Positions 49,659 through 58,032 of a stretch of 58,032 nt of DNA are shown piece by piece. This stretch comes from Listeria ilorinensis (GTDB lineage: Bacteria; Bacillota; Bacilli; Lactobacillales; Listeriaceae). The stretch's first letter is position 1; each line of letters opens with the position of its first letter. The notes beneath the pieces were generated by a model, which worked only from the letters and a program-made list of their open reading frames with translations, had not been told where the DNA came from and ran no database searches. The stretch is taken from positions 1 through 58,032 of the forward strand of contig NZ_CAJYCN010000018.1 in the NCBI RefSeq assembly GCF_913566895.1. Direction: 5' to 3'. A program made the position numbers and the translations under genes.

Positions 49659-50536
49659 AGCAGCGAAATAACAAATTGGGCTGGTTTTTTACCAGCCCCT
49701 ATCTGATTTTTACTGTTATTTTCTTCTTGATTCCACTTATTTGGTCATTTTGGTTGGCATTTACAGACTGGAATATGATGAGTCCGGAAAGTAACTTTGT
49801 TGGACTTGATAACTTTAAAGAAGCGCTGGCAAGTCCGGGTGTTCAAAGTGCTTTTTTCGTTACGTATAAATTCTTGATTATTTTTGTTCCGATGGCTGTC
49901 ATCCTATCAATGATCATTGCAGTTTTGATCAATGGTTTGCCGCGTTTTAAAGGGTTGTATCTGGTAGCCTTTTTCCTGCCGTATCTCTCTTCCGGCGTTG
50001 TGACCTCTCTGATTGTAAAAGGGGTGTTGTCGTATAATAGCCCGCTGAATGAGTTTTTGCGCGGCCATTTTGGCATCAATATCGATTGGCTGGGGACACC
50101 AATGACCGCACTTTTTATCGTTTCAATCATGATTGCTTGGAAAATGTCCGGCTACTATGCACTGATTCTTGTTTCTGGTCTGGCAAGCATCAATCATGAT
50201 GTCTATGAGGCAGCAGCAATCGATGGATCCGGTCGCATTCGTACTTTCTTTAAAGTGACAATCCCGATGCTTTTCCCTGCGCTGTTTACAGTCCTAGTTT
50301 TAGCAGTCGGCGTCAGCTTTGGCATCTTTACCGAAGTCTACCAACTGACAGGTGGCGGTCCTGATTATGCAACCAATACATGGCAGATGGAGATTTACAA
50401 TCAAGCCTTTATCAATCTGAAATCCGGCTATGCATCGGCTATCTCGCTGATTGCTGCGGTCGTGACATTTGCTTCGATCGGTGTGATTAAGAAAATTCTT
50501 GAAAAATGGGGGGAACGCAATGGTTGGTCAGCATAA
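49655..50536 (+). CDS. Sugar ABC importer permease, MalF type
   Basis: A 293-residue permease with six helices (LGWFFTSPYLIFTVIFFLIP at the N-terminus) and the EAA loop EAAAIDGSGRIRTFFKVTIP. It couples to the binding protein before it and the MalG-type permease after it. No ATPase gene is in the operon, so a shared MsmK-like ATPase elsewhere is probably used, as usual for such importers in Firmicutes. Confidence 0.9.
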   Translation: MKQRNNKLGWFFTSPYLIFTVIFFLIPLIWSFWLAFTDWNMMSPESNFVGLDNFKEALASPGVQSAFFVTYKFLIIFVPMAVILSMIIAVLINGLPRFKGLYLVAFFLPYLSSGVVTSLIVKGVLSYNSPLNEFLRGHFGINIDWLGTPMTALFIVSIMIAWKMSGYYALILVSGLASINHDVYEAAAIDGSGRIRTFFKVTIPMLFPALFTVLVLAVGVSFGIFTEVYQLTGGGPDYATNTWQMEIYNQAFINLKSGYASAISLIAAVVTFASIGVIKKILEKWGERNGWSA

Positions 50537-51353
50537 AAAAGCAGGAAAAATCATTCGCTATACACTTACAACTATTTTGATGTTGATCATGATTTTCCCG
50601 TTTGTTTATTTGGTTTTAAATTCATTTGCTGCATGGGATCAGGTTGATCGAAAAATTATCCCGACAGATTACTCACTTAGATCATGGCAATGGCTGTTCG
50701 GGAATAATGTGACCGCAGCACCAGCACCGTGGATACGTGCTTTCTTTAATACAGTGATTGTTTCTACCATTGCAACAGGGTTGATGCTACTGTTTGGCCT
50801 CATGGTCGGCTATGCGTTAGCTAAACTGAATTTTCGGGGAAAGAAATTCGTCAATCATGTCATATTGTTTCAAATGTTCTTTCCGGCCATCATTCTCCTG
50901 ATTCCACAATTTTTAATGATTTCAGATGTGCATTTACTGGATACATTTATGGGGATGATTTTGCCTACTGCAGTCAGTTTATGGGCAATCTTTATGTATA
51001 CGAACTTTTTCAAAGCCATTCCAGATACATTGATCGAAGCAGCGAGGTTGGACGGGGCAAGTGATATGAAGATTCTTTTCAAAATCGTACTCCCAATGTC
51101 AAAATCCATCACCACAGTTATTTTCCTATTTCTATTCACGGAACGATGGACCAATCTGCTATGGGATATGCTTGTAACAAAAAGCGATGGAACCGTTACC
51201 CTTAACGTGCTCATTTCGCAAATGTTTGGCCCCTATGGTACATATCCAGGACCGATGTATGCGGCTTCTGTACTATTAACGATTCCGCTGATCATTTTAT
51301 TTTTATGTTTCTCAAAGAAATTCCAAGAGGGGATGCAGTTCACGCTGAAATAA
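50520..51353 (+). CDS. Sugar ABC importer permease, MalG type
   Basis: A 277-residue permease with six helices and the EAA loop EAARLDGASDMKILFKIVLP. ATG 50520 follows GGGGGGA and overlaps the MalF-type gene by 17 bp. An in-frame ATG at 50499 precedes the ribosome site. It forms the second half of the translocation pore. Confidence 0.9.
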   Translation: MVGQHKKAGKIIRYTLTTILMLIMIFPFVYLVLNSFAAWDQVDRKIIPTDYSLRSWQWLFGNNVTAAPAPWIRAFFNTVIVSTIATGLMLLFGLMVGYALAKLNFRGKKFVNHVILFQMFFPAIILLIPQFLMISDVHLLDTFMGMILPTAVSLWAIFMYTNFFKAIPDTLIEAARLDGASDMKILFKIVLPMSKSITTVIFLFLFTERWTNLLWDMLVTKSDGTVTLNVLISQMFGPYGTYPGPMYAASVLLTIPLIILFLCFSKKFQEGMQFTLK

Positions 51354-51368
51354 GAAAGGATTTTAACA

Positions 51369-52889
51369 TTGAAATGGTTTAAACAAACAGTGTTTTATGA
51401 AATTTATATCAAGTCATTCTGTGATGGGAATGGTGATGGATTTGGTGATCTTCTGGGATTGACGGAACGGCTCGACTATTTGGTGGAGCTTGGAATTGGT
51501 GGGATTTGGCTGACACCGTTTTACCCATCCATGCAGGTCGACAATGGGTACGATGTCTCGGATTATTGTGCGGTTGATCCACTTTACGGGACGCTAGCAG
51601 ATTTCCAAGTCTTCCTAAGAGAAGCGAAAAAGCGAGATATACGGGTTGTAATCGATATGGTTTTGAATCATACGGCGACGAATCATCGCTGGTTCAAGGA
51701 GCATCCTGATTATTATATTTGGAAAGAGCAGCCGAATAACTGGACATCATTTTTTGGTGGGAGTGCTTTCAGCTGGGACGTGGAACGAGGACAGTATTAT
51801 TACCACAGTTTTGCCCACGAGCAGGCGGATCTGAATTGGGCCAATCCAGCTGTGAAAGAAGAGATCAAGCAAGTGCTACGATTCTGGTTAGATCTTGGTG
51901 TGGATGGTTTTCGGTTTGATGTGATCAATAATTTAACACTGGACCTGACATTCCCGGATAATCCCGTGGATGAAAATGGAGAAGTGCTCCATAAGTACGA
52001 TAAGGATCAACTCGGCATTGATGGCGTCTTGACAGAATTGGCTGCATTTTGTCGAGACTTGCGGCCTGATGTTTTCTTAGTCGGTGAAATTTCCAGTGAT
52101 CAATTGCCGGAGATTGCTCGCTATAGTCACCCGGAACTGCTGGATGTTACCTTTAATTTCAACTTTGGCAGTATCGAAACGTTTGCGCCGGAAAAATTGT
52201 TTCAAGAACTGGTGGAGATGGAGAAAGTTTTACCAGCAGGACAAATGCCGACTCTTTTTTTCGGCAGTCACGATATGAGCCGTTCCTTTTCCAGATTGGC
52301 CAATCAAAATCTGCCGCTAGCTAAGTTGTTGGCATTTGTAATTTTAACAGCTCGAGGGGTTCCATTTATATACAACGGGGAGGAAGTTGGTATGTCCGAC
52401 CTGACGTTTGCATCTGTTTCTGAGATGGCTGATATTCAAGGGATCATGGCCTATGAACAAGGGATCACAGCCGGAATGTCGGAACAACAAGCATTGTTTG
52501 ATGCTAGCCAAAAGACGCGTGATAAAGCGAGAGGACCTATGATTTTTGCGGATGGACAAGCATTTTCTACTGCTAACAGAACATGGCTAAAGCAGAACCA
52601 GGAGTCGTCTGAAAAAGTCCAACAAATATTTGCTTATTATCAGCGATTATTGGCATTTCGGAAGTTGGCGAAATATGCAGCAGAGCCCTATACGTTGCTG
52701 CAGTATGAAGAGGAATGCATCACTTATCAGCGTGGAAAATATTTCTTTGCTGCCAATTTCAGCAAGCACAAGAAAGCAGTGGCGCCGCCAAATGGACGAT
52801 TAGTGTTTGGACAAGAGGAGCAGGGCAGACTTGCGCCGCTTTCAGGTGCGATTTATCTGATGGAGGAAGAAAATGAAGACTATTATTGA
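51369..52889 (+). CDS. GH13 alpha-glucosidase-family protein
   Basis: A 506-residue GH13 enzyme. VIDMVLNHT is region I. DGFRFDVI gives the nucleophile Asp, LVGEIS the acid/base Glu, and FFGSHDMSR the third Asp. The usual NHD is SHD here, a change in a subsite -1 loop. The N-terminal VFYEIYIKSFCDGNGDGFGD is family-typical and carries a calcium-type DxNxD loop. No signal peptide is present, so it is cytoplasmic. TTG start after GAAAGGA. In the corresponding L. monocytogenes locus the orthologue is annotated as oligo-1,6-glucosidase. Its role beside a mannoside phosphorylase is unclear. Confidence 0.88.
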   Translation: MKWFKQTVFYEIYIKSFCDGNGDGFGDLLGLTERLDYLVELGIGGIWLTPFYPSMQVDNGYDVSDYCAVDPLYGTLADFQVFLREAKKRDIRVVIDMVLNHTATNHRWFKEHPDYYIWKEQPNNWTSFFGGSAFSWDVERGQYYYHSFAHEQADLNWANPAVKEEIKQVLRFWLDLGVDGFRFDVINNLTLDLTFPDNPVDENGEVLHKYDKDQLGIDGVLTELAAFCRDLRPDVFLVGEISSDQLPEIARYSHPELLDVTFNFNFGSIETFAPEKLFQELVEMEKVLPAGQMPTLFFGSHDMSRSFSRLANQNLPLAKLLAFVILTARGVPFIYNGEEVGMSDLTFASVSEMADIQGIMAYEQGITAGMSEQQALFDASQKTRDKARGPMIFADGQAFSTANRTWLKQNQESSEKVQQIFAYYQRLLAFRKLAKYAAEPYTLLQYEEECITYQRGKYFFAANFSKHKKAVAPPNGRLVFGQEEQGRLAPLSGAIYLMEEENEDYY

Positions 52890-53778
52890 ATTACTGAGTG
52901 AATATCGGGCCGGACGGCAGCCAGTAAAAGGAGAGACGCTACAGTTTTTAGGAGTTGACGGTTACGATGTTTATAATATCACGGCCCCATTTGAATTTGT
53001 AGGGAAAATACTGATTGCCGGACGTATTGAAAAACGGGATAGTGAAGCTTCGCGTATTGGCTTTTTTGAAAGCGTGCAGGAAGATTGCTATCAACTTTTA
53101 GAGGGAACGGCTGATCTGCCACTTCAAGACCCATTTATGACTTTTATCGGGGATAAGTTGATTCTTGGCGGTGTTGAAACCTATCCACATCCAGAAGATG
53201 CGACAAAGCTGCACTGGCGGACGAATTTGTATGAAATGAAAACGTTAGAAGAGGTTGTACCGCTTTTTACAGGACCAGCCGGTATGAAGGATCTGCGGCT
53301 TAAAGAGCTTACAGATGGCCGCATCCTTGTTCTCACTCGACCACAAGGCAAAAAAGGCGGGCGAGGGAAGATCGGTGTCCTTTATTTGACGTCTTTAGAA
53401 GAGTTGAGTATTGAAAAAATTGAACAGGCTCCGCTTGCTTGCGGGAATTTTTTAGCAGATGAATGGGGCGGTGCCAATGAGATTTATCAGTTAGCCGATG
53501 GACGGATCGGTGTTTTAGGACATATTGCTCGTTTTGATGAACAAGGCGATCGGCATTATTATCCAATTAGTTTTACTTTGAAAGACCGCGCTTTATACGA
53601 TGTAAAAATCATTGCGGAGCGAAGGGATTTTGCACCCAGCCCGGCAAAACGTCCTGACCTGGAAGATGTTGTTTTCAGCGGGGGACTTACTTTTTTGAAA
53701 GACGGCACTGCCTATTTATATGCCGGAATTGCTGATGCAACCGGTCAACGTATCAAAATCAAACATCCATTTGAATGA
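52873..53778 (+). CDS. DUF1861-family beta-propeller protein
   Basis: A 301-residue protein whose pattern (FEFVGKILIAGRIEKRDSE; PFMTFIGDKLILGGVET; WGGANEIYQLADGRIGVLGH) is that of DUF1861, related in fold to five-bladed GH43/GH130 propellers. No signal peptide. It overlaps the GH13 end by 17 bp and is followed by GH130 after 16 bp. A mannoside-processing hydrolase or phosphorylase is likely, but the family has no firm activity that I know. Confidence 0.82.
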   Translation: MKTIIELLSEYRAGRQPVKGETLQFLGVDGYDVYNITAPFEFVGKILIAGRIEKRDSEASRIGFFESVQEDCYQLLEGTADLPLQDPFMTFIGDKLILGGVETYPHPEDATKLHWRTNLYEMKTLEEVVPLFTGPAGMKDLRLKELTDGRILVLTRPQGKKGGRGKIGVLYLTSLEELSIEKIEQAPLACGNFLADEWGGANEIYQLADGRIGVLGHIARFDEQGDRHYYPISFTLKDRALYDVKIIAERRDFAPSPAKRPDLEDVVFSGGLTFLKDGTAYLYAGIADATGQRIKIKHPFE

Positions 53779-53794
53779 AGAAAGTAGGAAAATC

Positions 53795-54862
53795 ATGAAT
53801 ATTTACCGTTACGAAGAAAATCCACTTATTACACCGCTAGATGTTAAGCCGTTCCATGAAGGCTTTGAAGTGATCGGCGCTTTTAACGGAGGTGTGGCCA
53901 AATACGGCGATGAAACATTGCTATTACTCCGTGTGGCTGAAAAACCTATTCCATCCCACGAAAATGAAGTAGTAGCGCCTGTCTATGATGCAGAAAATGA
54001 TGAGCTGATTTTACATCGCTTTGATGTGTCTGACCCGGACTATGATTTTGAAGATCCGCGAATGATTCGTCGTAAGGACAAGTTGGAAGGCTTTTCTTAT
54101 TTAACATCGCTTTCTTATATCCGGATCGCACGCAGCAAAGATGGGCATCATTTTACATTAGATGAAAAACCATTCCTTTATCCGTTCAATGAGTATCAGA
54201 CTTTTGGGATTGAGGATGCCCGGGTAATGCAATTAGGCAATACTTACTATGTTAATTTTAGTGCCGTTTCGGAATTTGGCGTAACAGATGCACTAGTGAC
54301 AACGACCGATTTTGAAAGTTATGAATATCTTGGGAATATTTTTGCACCGGAAAATAAAGATGTACTCTTGTTTCCAGAAAAAATCAACGGAAAATACTAT
54401 GCGCTGCATCGGCCAAGCCTGAAAAGTATTGGCGAGCTGGACATTTGGCTAGCGTCCTCACCTGATTTGAAAAGCTGGGGCGATCATAAGCATTTACTTG
54501 GCGTTCGTCCAGACAGCTATGACAGTGGTCGTGTGGGTGGAGGTTGCACACCGATTAAAACTGAGCAGGGCTGGTTGATTCTCTATCACGGGGCAACCAA
54601 AGAACATCGTTATGTGATGGGGGCAGCGCTGTTAGATCTAAGTGATCCATCGATCGTGCTACGTCGCACCCACACACCAATTTTAGAACCGGAAGCAGAC
54701 TATGAGAAAAACGGATTCTTTGGTGATGTTGTTTTTGCTTGTGGAGTCATTCAAGAAGGGGATATGCTGAAAATGTATTATGGGGTAGCGGATACTTCAA
54801 TGGCTGGCTGTGAGCTTAAAATCAGTGACATCTTGCACCAGCTGGAAGTGGAAGTAAAATGA
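53795..54862 (+). CDS. GH130 beta-mannoside phosphorylase
   Basis: A 355-residue five-bladed propeller. GAFNGGVAKYGDETLLLLRV is the N-terminal GH130 signature. DPRMIR, IEDARV with the catalytic Asp, and GGCTPIKTEQGWLILYHGA are further family motifs. Listeria innocua Lin0857, from the equivalent operon, is a characterised beta-1,2-mannobiose phosphorylase, and this is the likely function here. It would release mannose 1-phosphate and mannose from imported disaccharide. ATG 53795 follows AAAGTAGGAAAA; an earlier in-frame ATG at 53720 lies inside the DUF1861 gene. It overlaps the mutase gene by ATGA. Confidence 0.9.
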   Translation: MNIYRYEENPLITPLDVKPFHEGFEVIGAFNGGVAKYGDETLLLLRVAEKPIPSHENEVVAPVYDAENDELILHRFDVSDPDYDFEDPRMIRRKDKLEGFSYLTSLSYIRIARSKDGHHFTLDEKPFLYPFNEYQTFGIEDARVMQLGNTYYVNFSAVSEFGVTDALVTTTDFESYEYLGNIFAPENKDVLLFPEKINGKYYALHRPSLKSIGELDIWLASSPDLKSWGDHKHLLGVRPDSYDSGRVGGGCTPIKTEQGWLILYHGATKEHRYVMGAALLDLSDPSIVLRRTHTPILEPEADYEKNGFFGDVVFACGVIQEGDMLKMYYGVADTSMAGCELKISDILHQLEVEVK

Positions 54863-56529
54863 GTTTAACGGAAGAACAGGTGCACTGGTTCAAGCAGGAT
54901 TTGCCAGATGAGCTGCGCTTCGATTTAGCTTTGGGACTCGATTTAGAAGATGCTTTTGATTGTGATTTGGCATTTGGGACAGGCGGATTGCGAGGTAAAC
55001 TCGGGGCCGGACCTAATCGAATCAATCTTTATACCATTCGGCGAGCGGCATTTGGTGTGGCAAAATGGTTACAAGGAAATAAGCAAAAGGCTAAGGAAGA
55101 GCATTCAGTGGTGATCTCCTATGATTCACGGATTCATTCTCGCGATTTTGCGGAAGAATCAGCGAAAGTGCTAGCAAAAGAAGGCATTCGGGTTTTTCTT
55201 TCAGACGAATTGAGGCCGACACCAGAGCTGTCCTTTCTTGTACGCCACCTGCATGCAGATGCAGGTGTAATGATTACAGCCAGTCATAATCCAGCTCTTT
55301 ACAATGGATTTAAAGTATATGACGCAACAGGCGGTCAGATCACACCAACTGCTGCCGATCAGATTACGCAATTTATGGCTAAACAGCACGATGTATTTTT
55401 GATCCCGACAACCGAGCTGACAGATCCGCTGATTCAACTGATCGGCAAAGAGGCAGACGCAGCTTATTTAGAAGCTTTGAAAACAGTTTTTATTCGCCCG
55501 GAAATGCTTGCAAAAAGCGGTGGGCAGTTGTCGATCTGCTATACACCTCTTCACGGAGCAGGTCGAAAGCTTGTAACAGAAGGGCTGCAACAAAACGGTT
55601 TCAGTAATGTCCAGCTTGTTGCACAGCAAGCGAGACCGGATGGGAATTTTTGGACGGTACAATCGCCTAATCCAGAAGAGGTAGCTAGTTTTCAACAAGC
55701 GATCCATTTTGCAGAACCTGAAACGGACGTAATCCTGGCGACAGATCCTGATTCAGATAGACTTGGTGTAGCAGTTCCAGAATCGGCCGAGGATAGGTTT
55801 CGGATTTTAACAGGGAATCAATTAGGCGCTCTGCTGCTAGATTATTTAATTACAGGAAAACAGGAGAAGGGTACGCTAAAAACGAATGAGCTGCTTGTGA
55901 CTACTATCGTTACCAGTGATCTGGGGCGGAAAATTGCTGCGTATCACGGCATCGATCATATTGAAACACTGACTGGGTTCAAGTTCATCGGTGAAGAAAT
56001 CGCTCGTTTAGAAAAGACAGACGATCACCATTTTCTGTTCGGTTATGAAGAAAGTTACGGTTATTTAGCACAGCCGTTTGTTCGCGATAAAGATGCGATC
56101 CAGGCCGCCGTATTGACTGCTGAAATGACGCTCTATCACAAGCTGAACGGTCAATCACTTCTTGACCGACTGAATGAACTTTATGTAGCATTTGGCTATC
56201 ATTTGGAAGAATTGATTACTCATACTTTTGAAGGAAAAGCGGGTGCAGCCAAGATGGCTTCAATCATGCAGTCACTTCGGGAGGGTGAAATCATTTTTTC
56301 TAATGTAGCAGCGAAAGTAGATTTTCTTGAGCAAACGGAGGCCTATCCGGATTTGCCAAAAGCTGATGTTTTAAACTTTCTATTAGCGGATGGAACCCAA
56401 TTGTTTATCCGTCCGTCTGGAACTGAACCAAAATGTAAATGCTATATTCAAGTAGTTGGCAAGACCAGAAAACAGGCAGAAGAAAGCTTAGTATCTGCCA
56501 CTAAACAAATTGAACAACTGTTCAACTAA
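54859..56529 (+). CDS. Phosphomannomutase/phosphoglucomutase
   Basis: A 556-residue alpha-D-phosphohexomutase. The phosphoserine is S142 in ITASHNPALYNG. The metal loop is ATDPDSDRLGV, the sugar loop GYEESYGYL and the phosphate loop RPSGTEPKCK. FGTGGLRGKLGAGPNRIN is the N-terminal signature. It interconverts hexose 1- and 6-phosphates, here moving mannose 1-phosphate from the GH130 reaction to mannose 6-phosphate. ATGA overlap with GH130. Last gene of the operon. Confidence 0.92.
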   Translation: MSLTEEQVHWFKQDLPDELRFDLALGLDLEDAFDCDLAFGTGGLRGKLGAGPNRINLYTIRRAAFGVAKWLQGNKQKAKEEHSVVISYDSRIHSRDFAEESAKVLAKEGIRVFLSDELRPTPELSFLVRHLHADAGVMITASHNPALYNGFKVYDATGGQITPTAADQITQFMAKQHDVFLIPTTELTDPLIQLIGKEADAAYLEALKTVFIRPEMLAKSGGQLSICYTPLHGAGRKLVTEGLQQNGFSNVQLVAQQARPDGNFWTVQSPNPEEVASFQQAIHFAEPETDVILATDPDSDRLGVAVPESAEDRFRILTGNQLGALLLDYLITGKQEKGTLKTNELLVTTIVTSDLGRKIAAYHGIDHIETLTGFKFIGEEIARLEKTDDHHFLFGYEESYGYLAQPFVRDKDAIQAAVLTAEMTLYHKLNGQSLLDRLNELYVAFGYHLEELITHTFEGKAGAAKMASIMQSLREGEIIFSNVAAKVDFLEQTEAYPDLPKADVLNFLLADGTQLFIRPSGTEPKCKCYIQVVGKTRKQAEESLVSATKQIEQLFN

Positions 56530-56535
56530 AAAAAT

Positions 56536-56580
56536 ACTACCCGACTTTGTGATTCTATTGCTCACATAAGTCGGGTAGTG
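56536..56580 (-). terminator. Terminator between the mutase and Lin0512-like genes
   Basis: ACTACCCGACTTTGTGA pairs with TCACATAAGTCGGGTAGT (one bulge). The T run lies on the minus strand, so it primarily serves the minus-strand gene. On the plus strand the stem lacks a clear T tail but ends the operon. Confidence 0.8.
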
Positions 56581-56583
56581 ATG

Positions 56584-56943
56584 TTAATAGCCTGTTTCCA
56601 CAGAAGCGTTTACGATATACATTAAATCATTTTTATCCGCTTTATCCGCTAAAAAGATACCACTTGTTGTCATCATTCCACCGTCCATCAATTCAATGGT
56701 AACTGTCCCATATGGAATTAATTCTTTGATATACGCTTGATCAAGTTTATCATGATCTGCAGGTAGCGCTAGCTTAATATGAACAATCATGTTATTCAAA
56801 TCATTATTCGGAAGCATCGCCTCGATTCCTGCCATTGAATTATGATAAATGGCATTTCTAACCGCTCGTTCCGCAGCTTTTGTTACATCCTGTCCATGAA
56901 CATCTACACCAAAACCTGTTTGGATAAATAACAGTTTTTCCAT
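56584..56943 (-). CDS. Lin0512-family conserved protein
   Basis: A 119-residue small cytoplasmic protein. The pattern FIQTGFGVDVHGQDVTKAAERA and RNAIYHNSMAGIEAMLP matches the conserved Lin0512 family, first named from Listeria innocua. The function of that family is unknown. The ATG at 56943 follows GAGGAGTGG; an in-frame GTG three codons earlier overlaps the ribosome site. It is monocistronic. Confidence 0.85.
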   Translation of the reverse strand: MEKLLFIQTGFGVDVHGQDVTKAAERAVRNAIYHNSMAGIEAMLPNNDLNNMIVHIKLALPADHDKLDQAYIKELIPYGTVTIELMDGGMMTTSGIFLADKADKNDLMYIVNASVETGY

Positions 56944-57220
56944 TTTTTCCACTCCTCGTAGTCACTATTTTGGAATAATGTGTGCTTTCTTTTCAATTAT
57001 AACGAATTTTTGTAAAGATCCGCCAGAATATGCTTAGCGAGAGTAAAAGTTGTGGTATAATCAACTATATTCTTTCCGGCCTAATAATGCGTGTGCTGGA
57101 CAATGAAGTCTGGTGTACAACTAGTAAGCGCAAAAAGATCTATTTTGTGAAAGAACATGCATATTATTTTAAAATCAGGGTAAAGGGTATTGACGAACAT
57201 TGAATGGAGGAGGCATCATT

Positions 57221-57652
57221 ATGGAAAACTATCACAAAATCTTGGTCGCTGTTGATGGATCAGATCAAGCGGATCGCGCCTTTCAAAAAGGACTTGAATT
57301 AGCAGAGAAATATGGAGCATCATTAGCTATAGCAAGCGTAGTAGATTTACGCTCTTTCTCACCCAACATATCTTATGACGGTTCGCTTGAGGAACGTGCA
57401 TATCGAGCAGCAGAAGCGAGAGTAGAAGATTATGGAAAACGTGCAAAAGAAGCTGGTATTGAGGAAGTTATCACCTTTGTTGATCGTGGTAATCCTAAAA
57501 TTATTTTAGCGAGTAAAATCCCCGAACATTTTGGTGCAGATTTAATTGTTGTTGGTGCGACCGGAATGAACAGAGTAGAAAAATTTGTACTTGGTAGTAT
57601 TTCCAGCTACGTATTAGCGCATGCTAAGGTAGATACATTAGTTGCGCGATAA
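57221..57652 (+). CDS. Universal stress protein UspA family
   Basis: A 143-residue Usp. ILVAVDGSDQADRAFQKGLE is the N-terminal strand-helix, and the ATP-binding G-2x-G-9x-G-S/T pattern is in VVGATGMNRVEKFVLGSISSYV. ATG 57221 follows GGAGGAGG; an earlier in-frame start overlaps it. It is monocistronic with a terminator. It probably binds ATP and helps survival under stress or stationary phase. A GGGTAT is present at 57185, but no matching sigma-B -35 is seen. Confidence 0.93.
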   Translation: MENYHKILVAVDGSDQADRAFQKGLELAEKYGASLAIASVVDLRSFSPNISYDGSLEERAYRAAEARVEDYGKRAKEAGIEEVITFVDRGNPKIILASKIPEHFGADLIVVGATGMNRVEKFVLGSISSYVLAHAKVDTLVAR

Positions 57653-57663
57653 AATCATTAAGT

Positions 57664-57696
57664 TAAAGGCCTCCTTTTAGGGATGGCCTTTTTATT
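57664..57696 (+). terminator. Terminator after the usp gene
   Basis: AAAGGCC and GGCCTTT flank a short loop, followed by TTATTG. Confidence 0.82.
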
Positions 57697-58032
57697 GCCG
57701 AAAATTGTAAAAACAATTATTTTCTTTATATAAAAAGTTATATTTCCATAAATTTCCATATTTTTGTATTTATTGTGAACTTATTTACTTTTTTATGGTA
57801 ATTTTTTAAAATTAAAACTTAACTCCATATAAAAAACACTTTATGTTCTTATAATATAAGTTGATCTTGAACGTTCATATGGTGTTGTTTATAAATAATA
57901 ATCAAAATATATTAAGGGAATTAATAAGAGTGAAAGACTTTGGCTGGGGATAAGTCGTAAAGGAGTAAAGTTTAAGAAATAAAAATCTATTTTACGATTT
58001 AGATTTTCAAAGAACATTTTAAAATAATTCTT
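57697..58032. other. AT-rich intergenic end of the window, nothing recognised
   Basis: About 335 bp of strongly AT-rich DNA. I see no reading frame with a ribosome site and no stable stem. It may hold a promoter for a gene beyond the window. Confidence 0.5.

Noticed and set aside
57165-57190. Sigma-B promoter for the universal stress protein gene
   Set aside because: GGGTAT is present but the expected -35 position reads TATTTT, not GTTTAA.

Overview
The window looks like a chromosomal segment of a low-GC Firmicute, most likely a Listeria-group species. Three things point there. The genes at 47079-56529 (LacI regulator, sugar ABC importer, GH13, DUF1861, GH130, phosphohexomutase) have the order I recall for the Listeria beta-1,2-mannobiose locus. 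A ClpP1-type peptidase at 29884-30459 has Asn in place of the catalytic Asp, with the Ser/His/Asn spacing known from Listeria ClpP1. Surface proteins are mostly LPXTG-anchored, and GTG/TTG starts are common. The species is not identifiable by eye. The crtM/crtN pair suggests a yellow-pigmented member. I see no prophage, intact insertion sequence or CRISPR array.

Layout. 1-680: end of a tRNA cluster (Tyr, Trp, His, Gln, Gly, Cys, Leu) with its terminator. 1095-5422: a lipoprotein and an XRE regulator on the minus strand, then a Crp/Fnr-like regulator and an LPXTG adhesin. 5672-10035: beta-glucoside system (LicT-type antiterminator, two RAT/terminator switches, PTS IIBCA, GH1 6-phospho-beta-glucosidase). 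10145-19229: a LacI regulator divergent from a six-gene operon (FucI/AraI-like isomerase, split transketolase, FGGY kinase, PTS IIBCA, apiosidase-like DUF4038 hydrolase), which I read as apiose/apiosyl-glucoside catabolism. 19325-23837: heterodimeric ABC exporter divergent from an AraC regulator.

24293-29804: three near-identical 33-34 residue peptides in tandem, an IPKTG-anchored surface protein, and a GntR regulator with a MacA/MacB-like exporter. No protease or modification enzyme is present. This resembles a phenol-soluble-modulin or leaderless-peptide secretion locus and is the strongest candidate for an undescribed system. 29884-31455: ClpP1 behind a CtsR-type box, then an RsbR-type stressosome protein. 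32480-35050: a large LPXTG protein with five exactly phased 270-bp repeats. 35155-37904: alpha/beta hydrolase, a DUF1269 protein behind a sigma-B-like promoter, and an FNT-family channel.

38089-45901: polysaccharide deacetylase and an NMT1/SsuA-like binding protein, then crtM-crtN, then on the minus strand an LPXTG MucBP protein and the permease and ATPase that probably complete the importer. 46081-46720: O6-methylguanine methyltransferase and tRNA-Ala. 47079-56529: mannobiose locus. 56584-57652: a Lin0512-family protein and a universal stress protein.

Themes. Plant-glycoside use appears as two adjacent PTS modules that could act in sequence on apiosylated glucosides. Four sortase substrates are present, and 11-bp-phased repeats lie upstream of three of the surface-protein loci. 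All operator, promoter and terminator calls were made by eye and none was scored.
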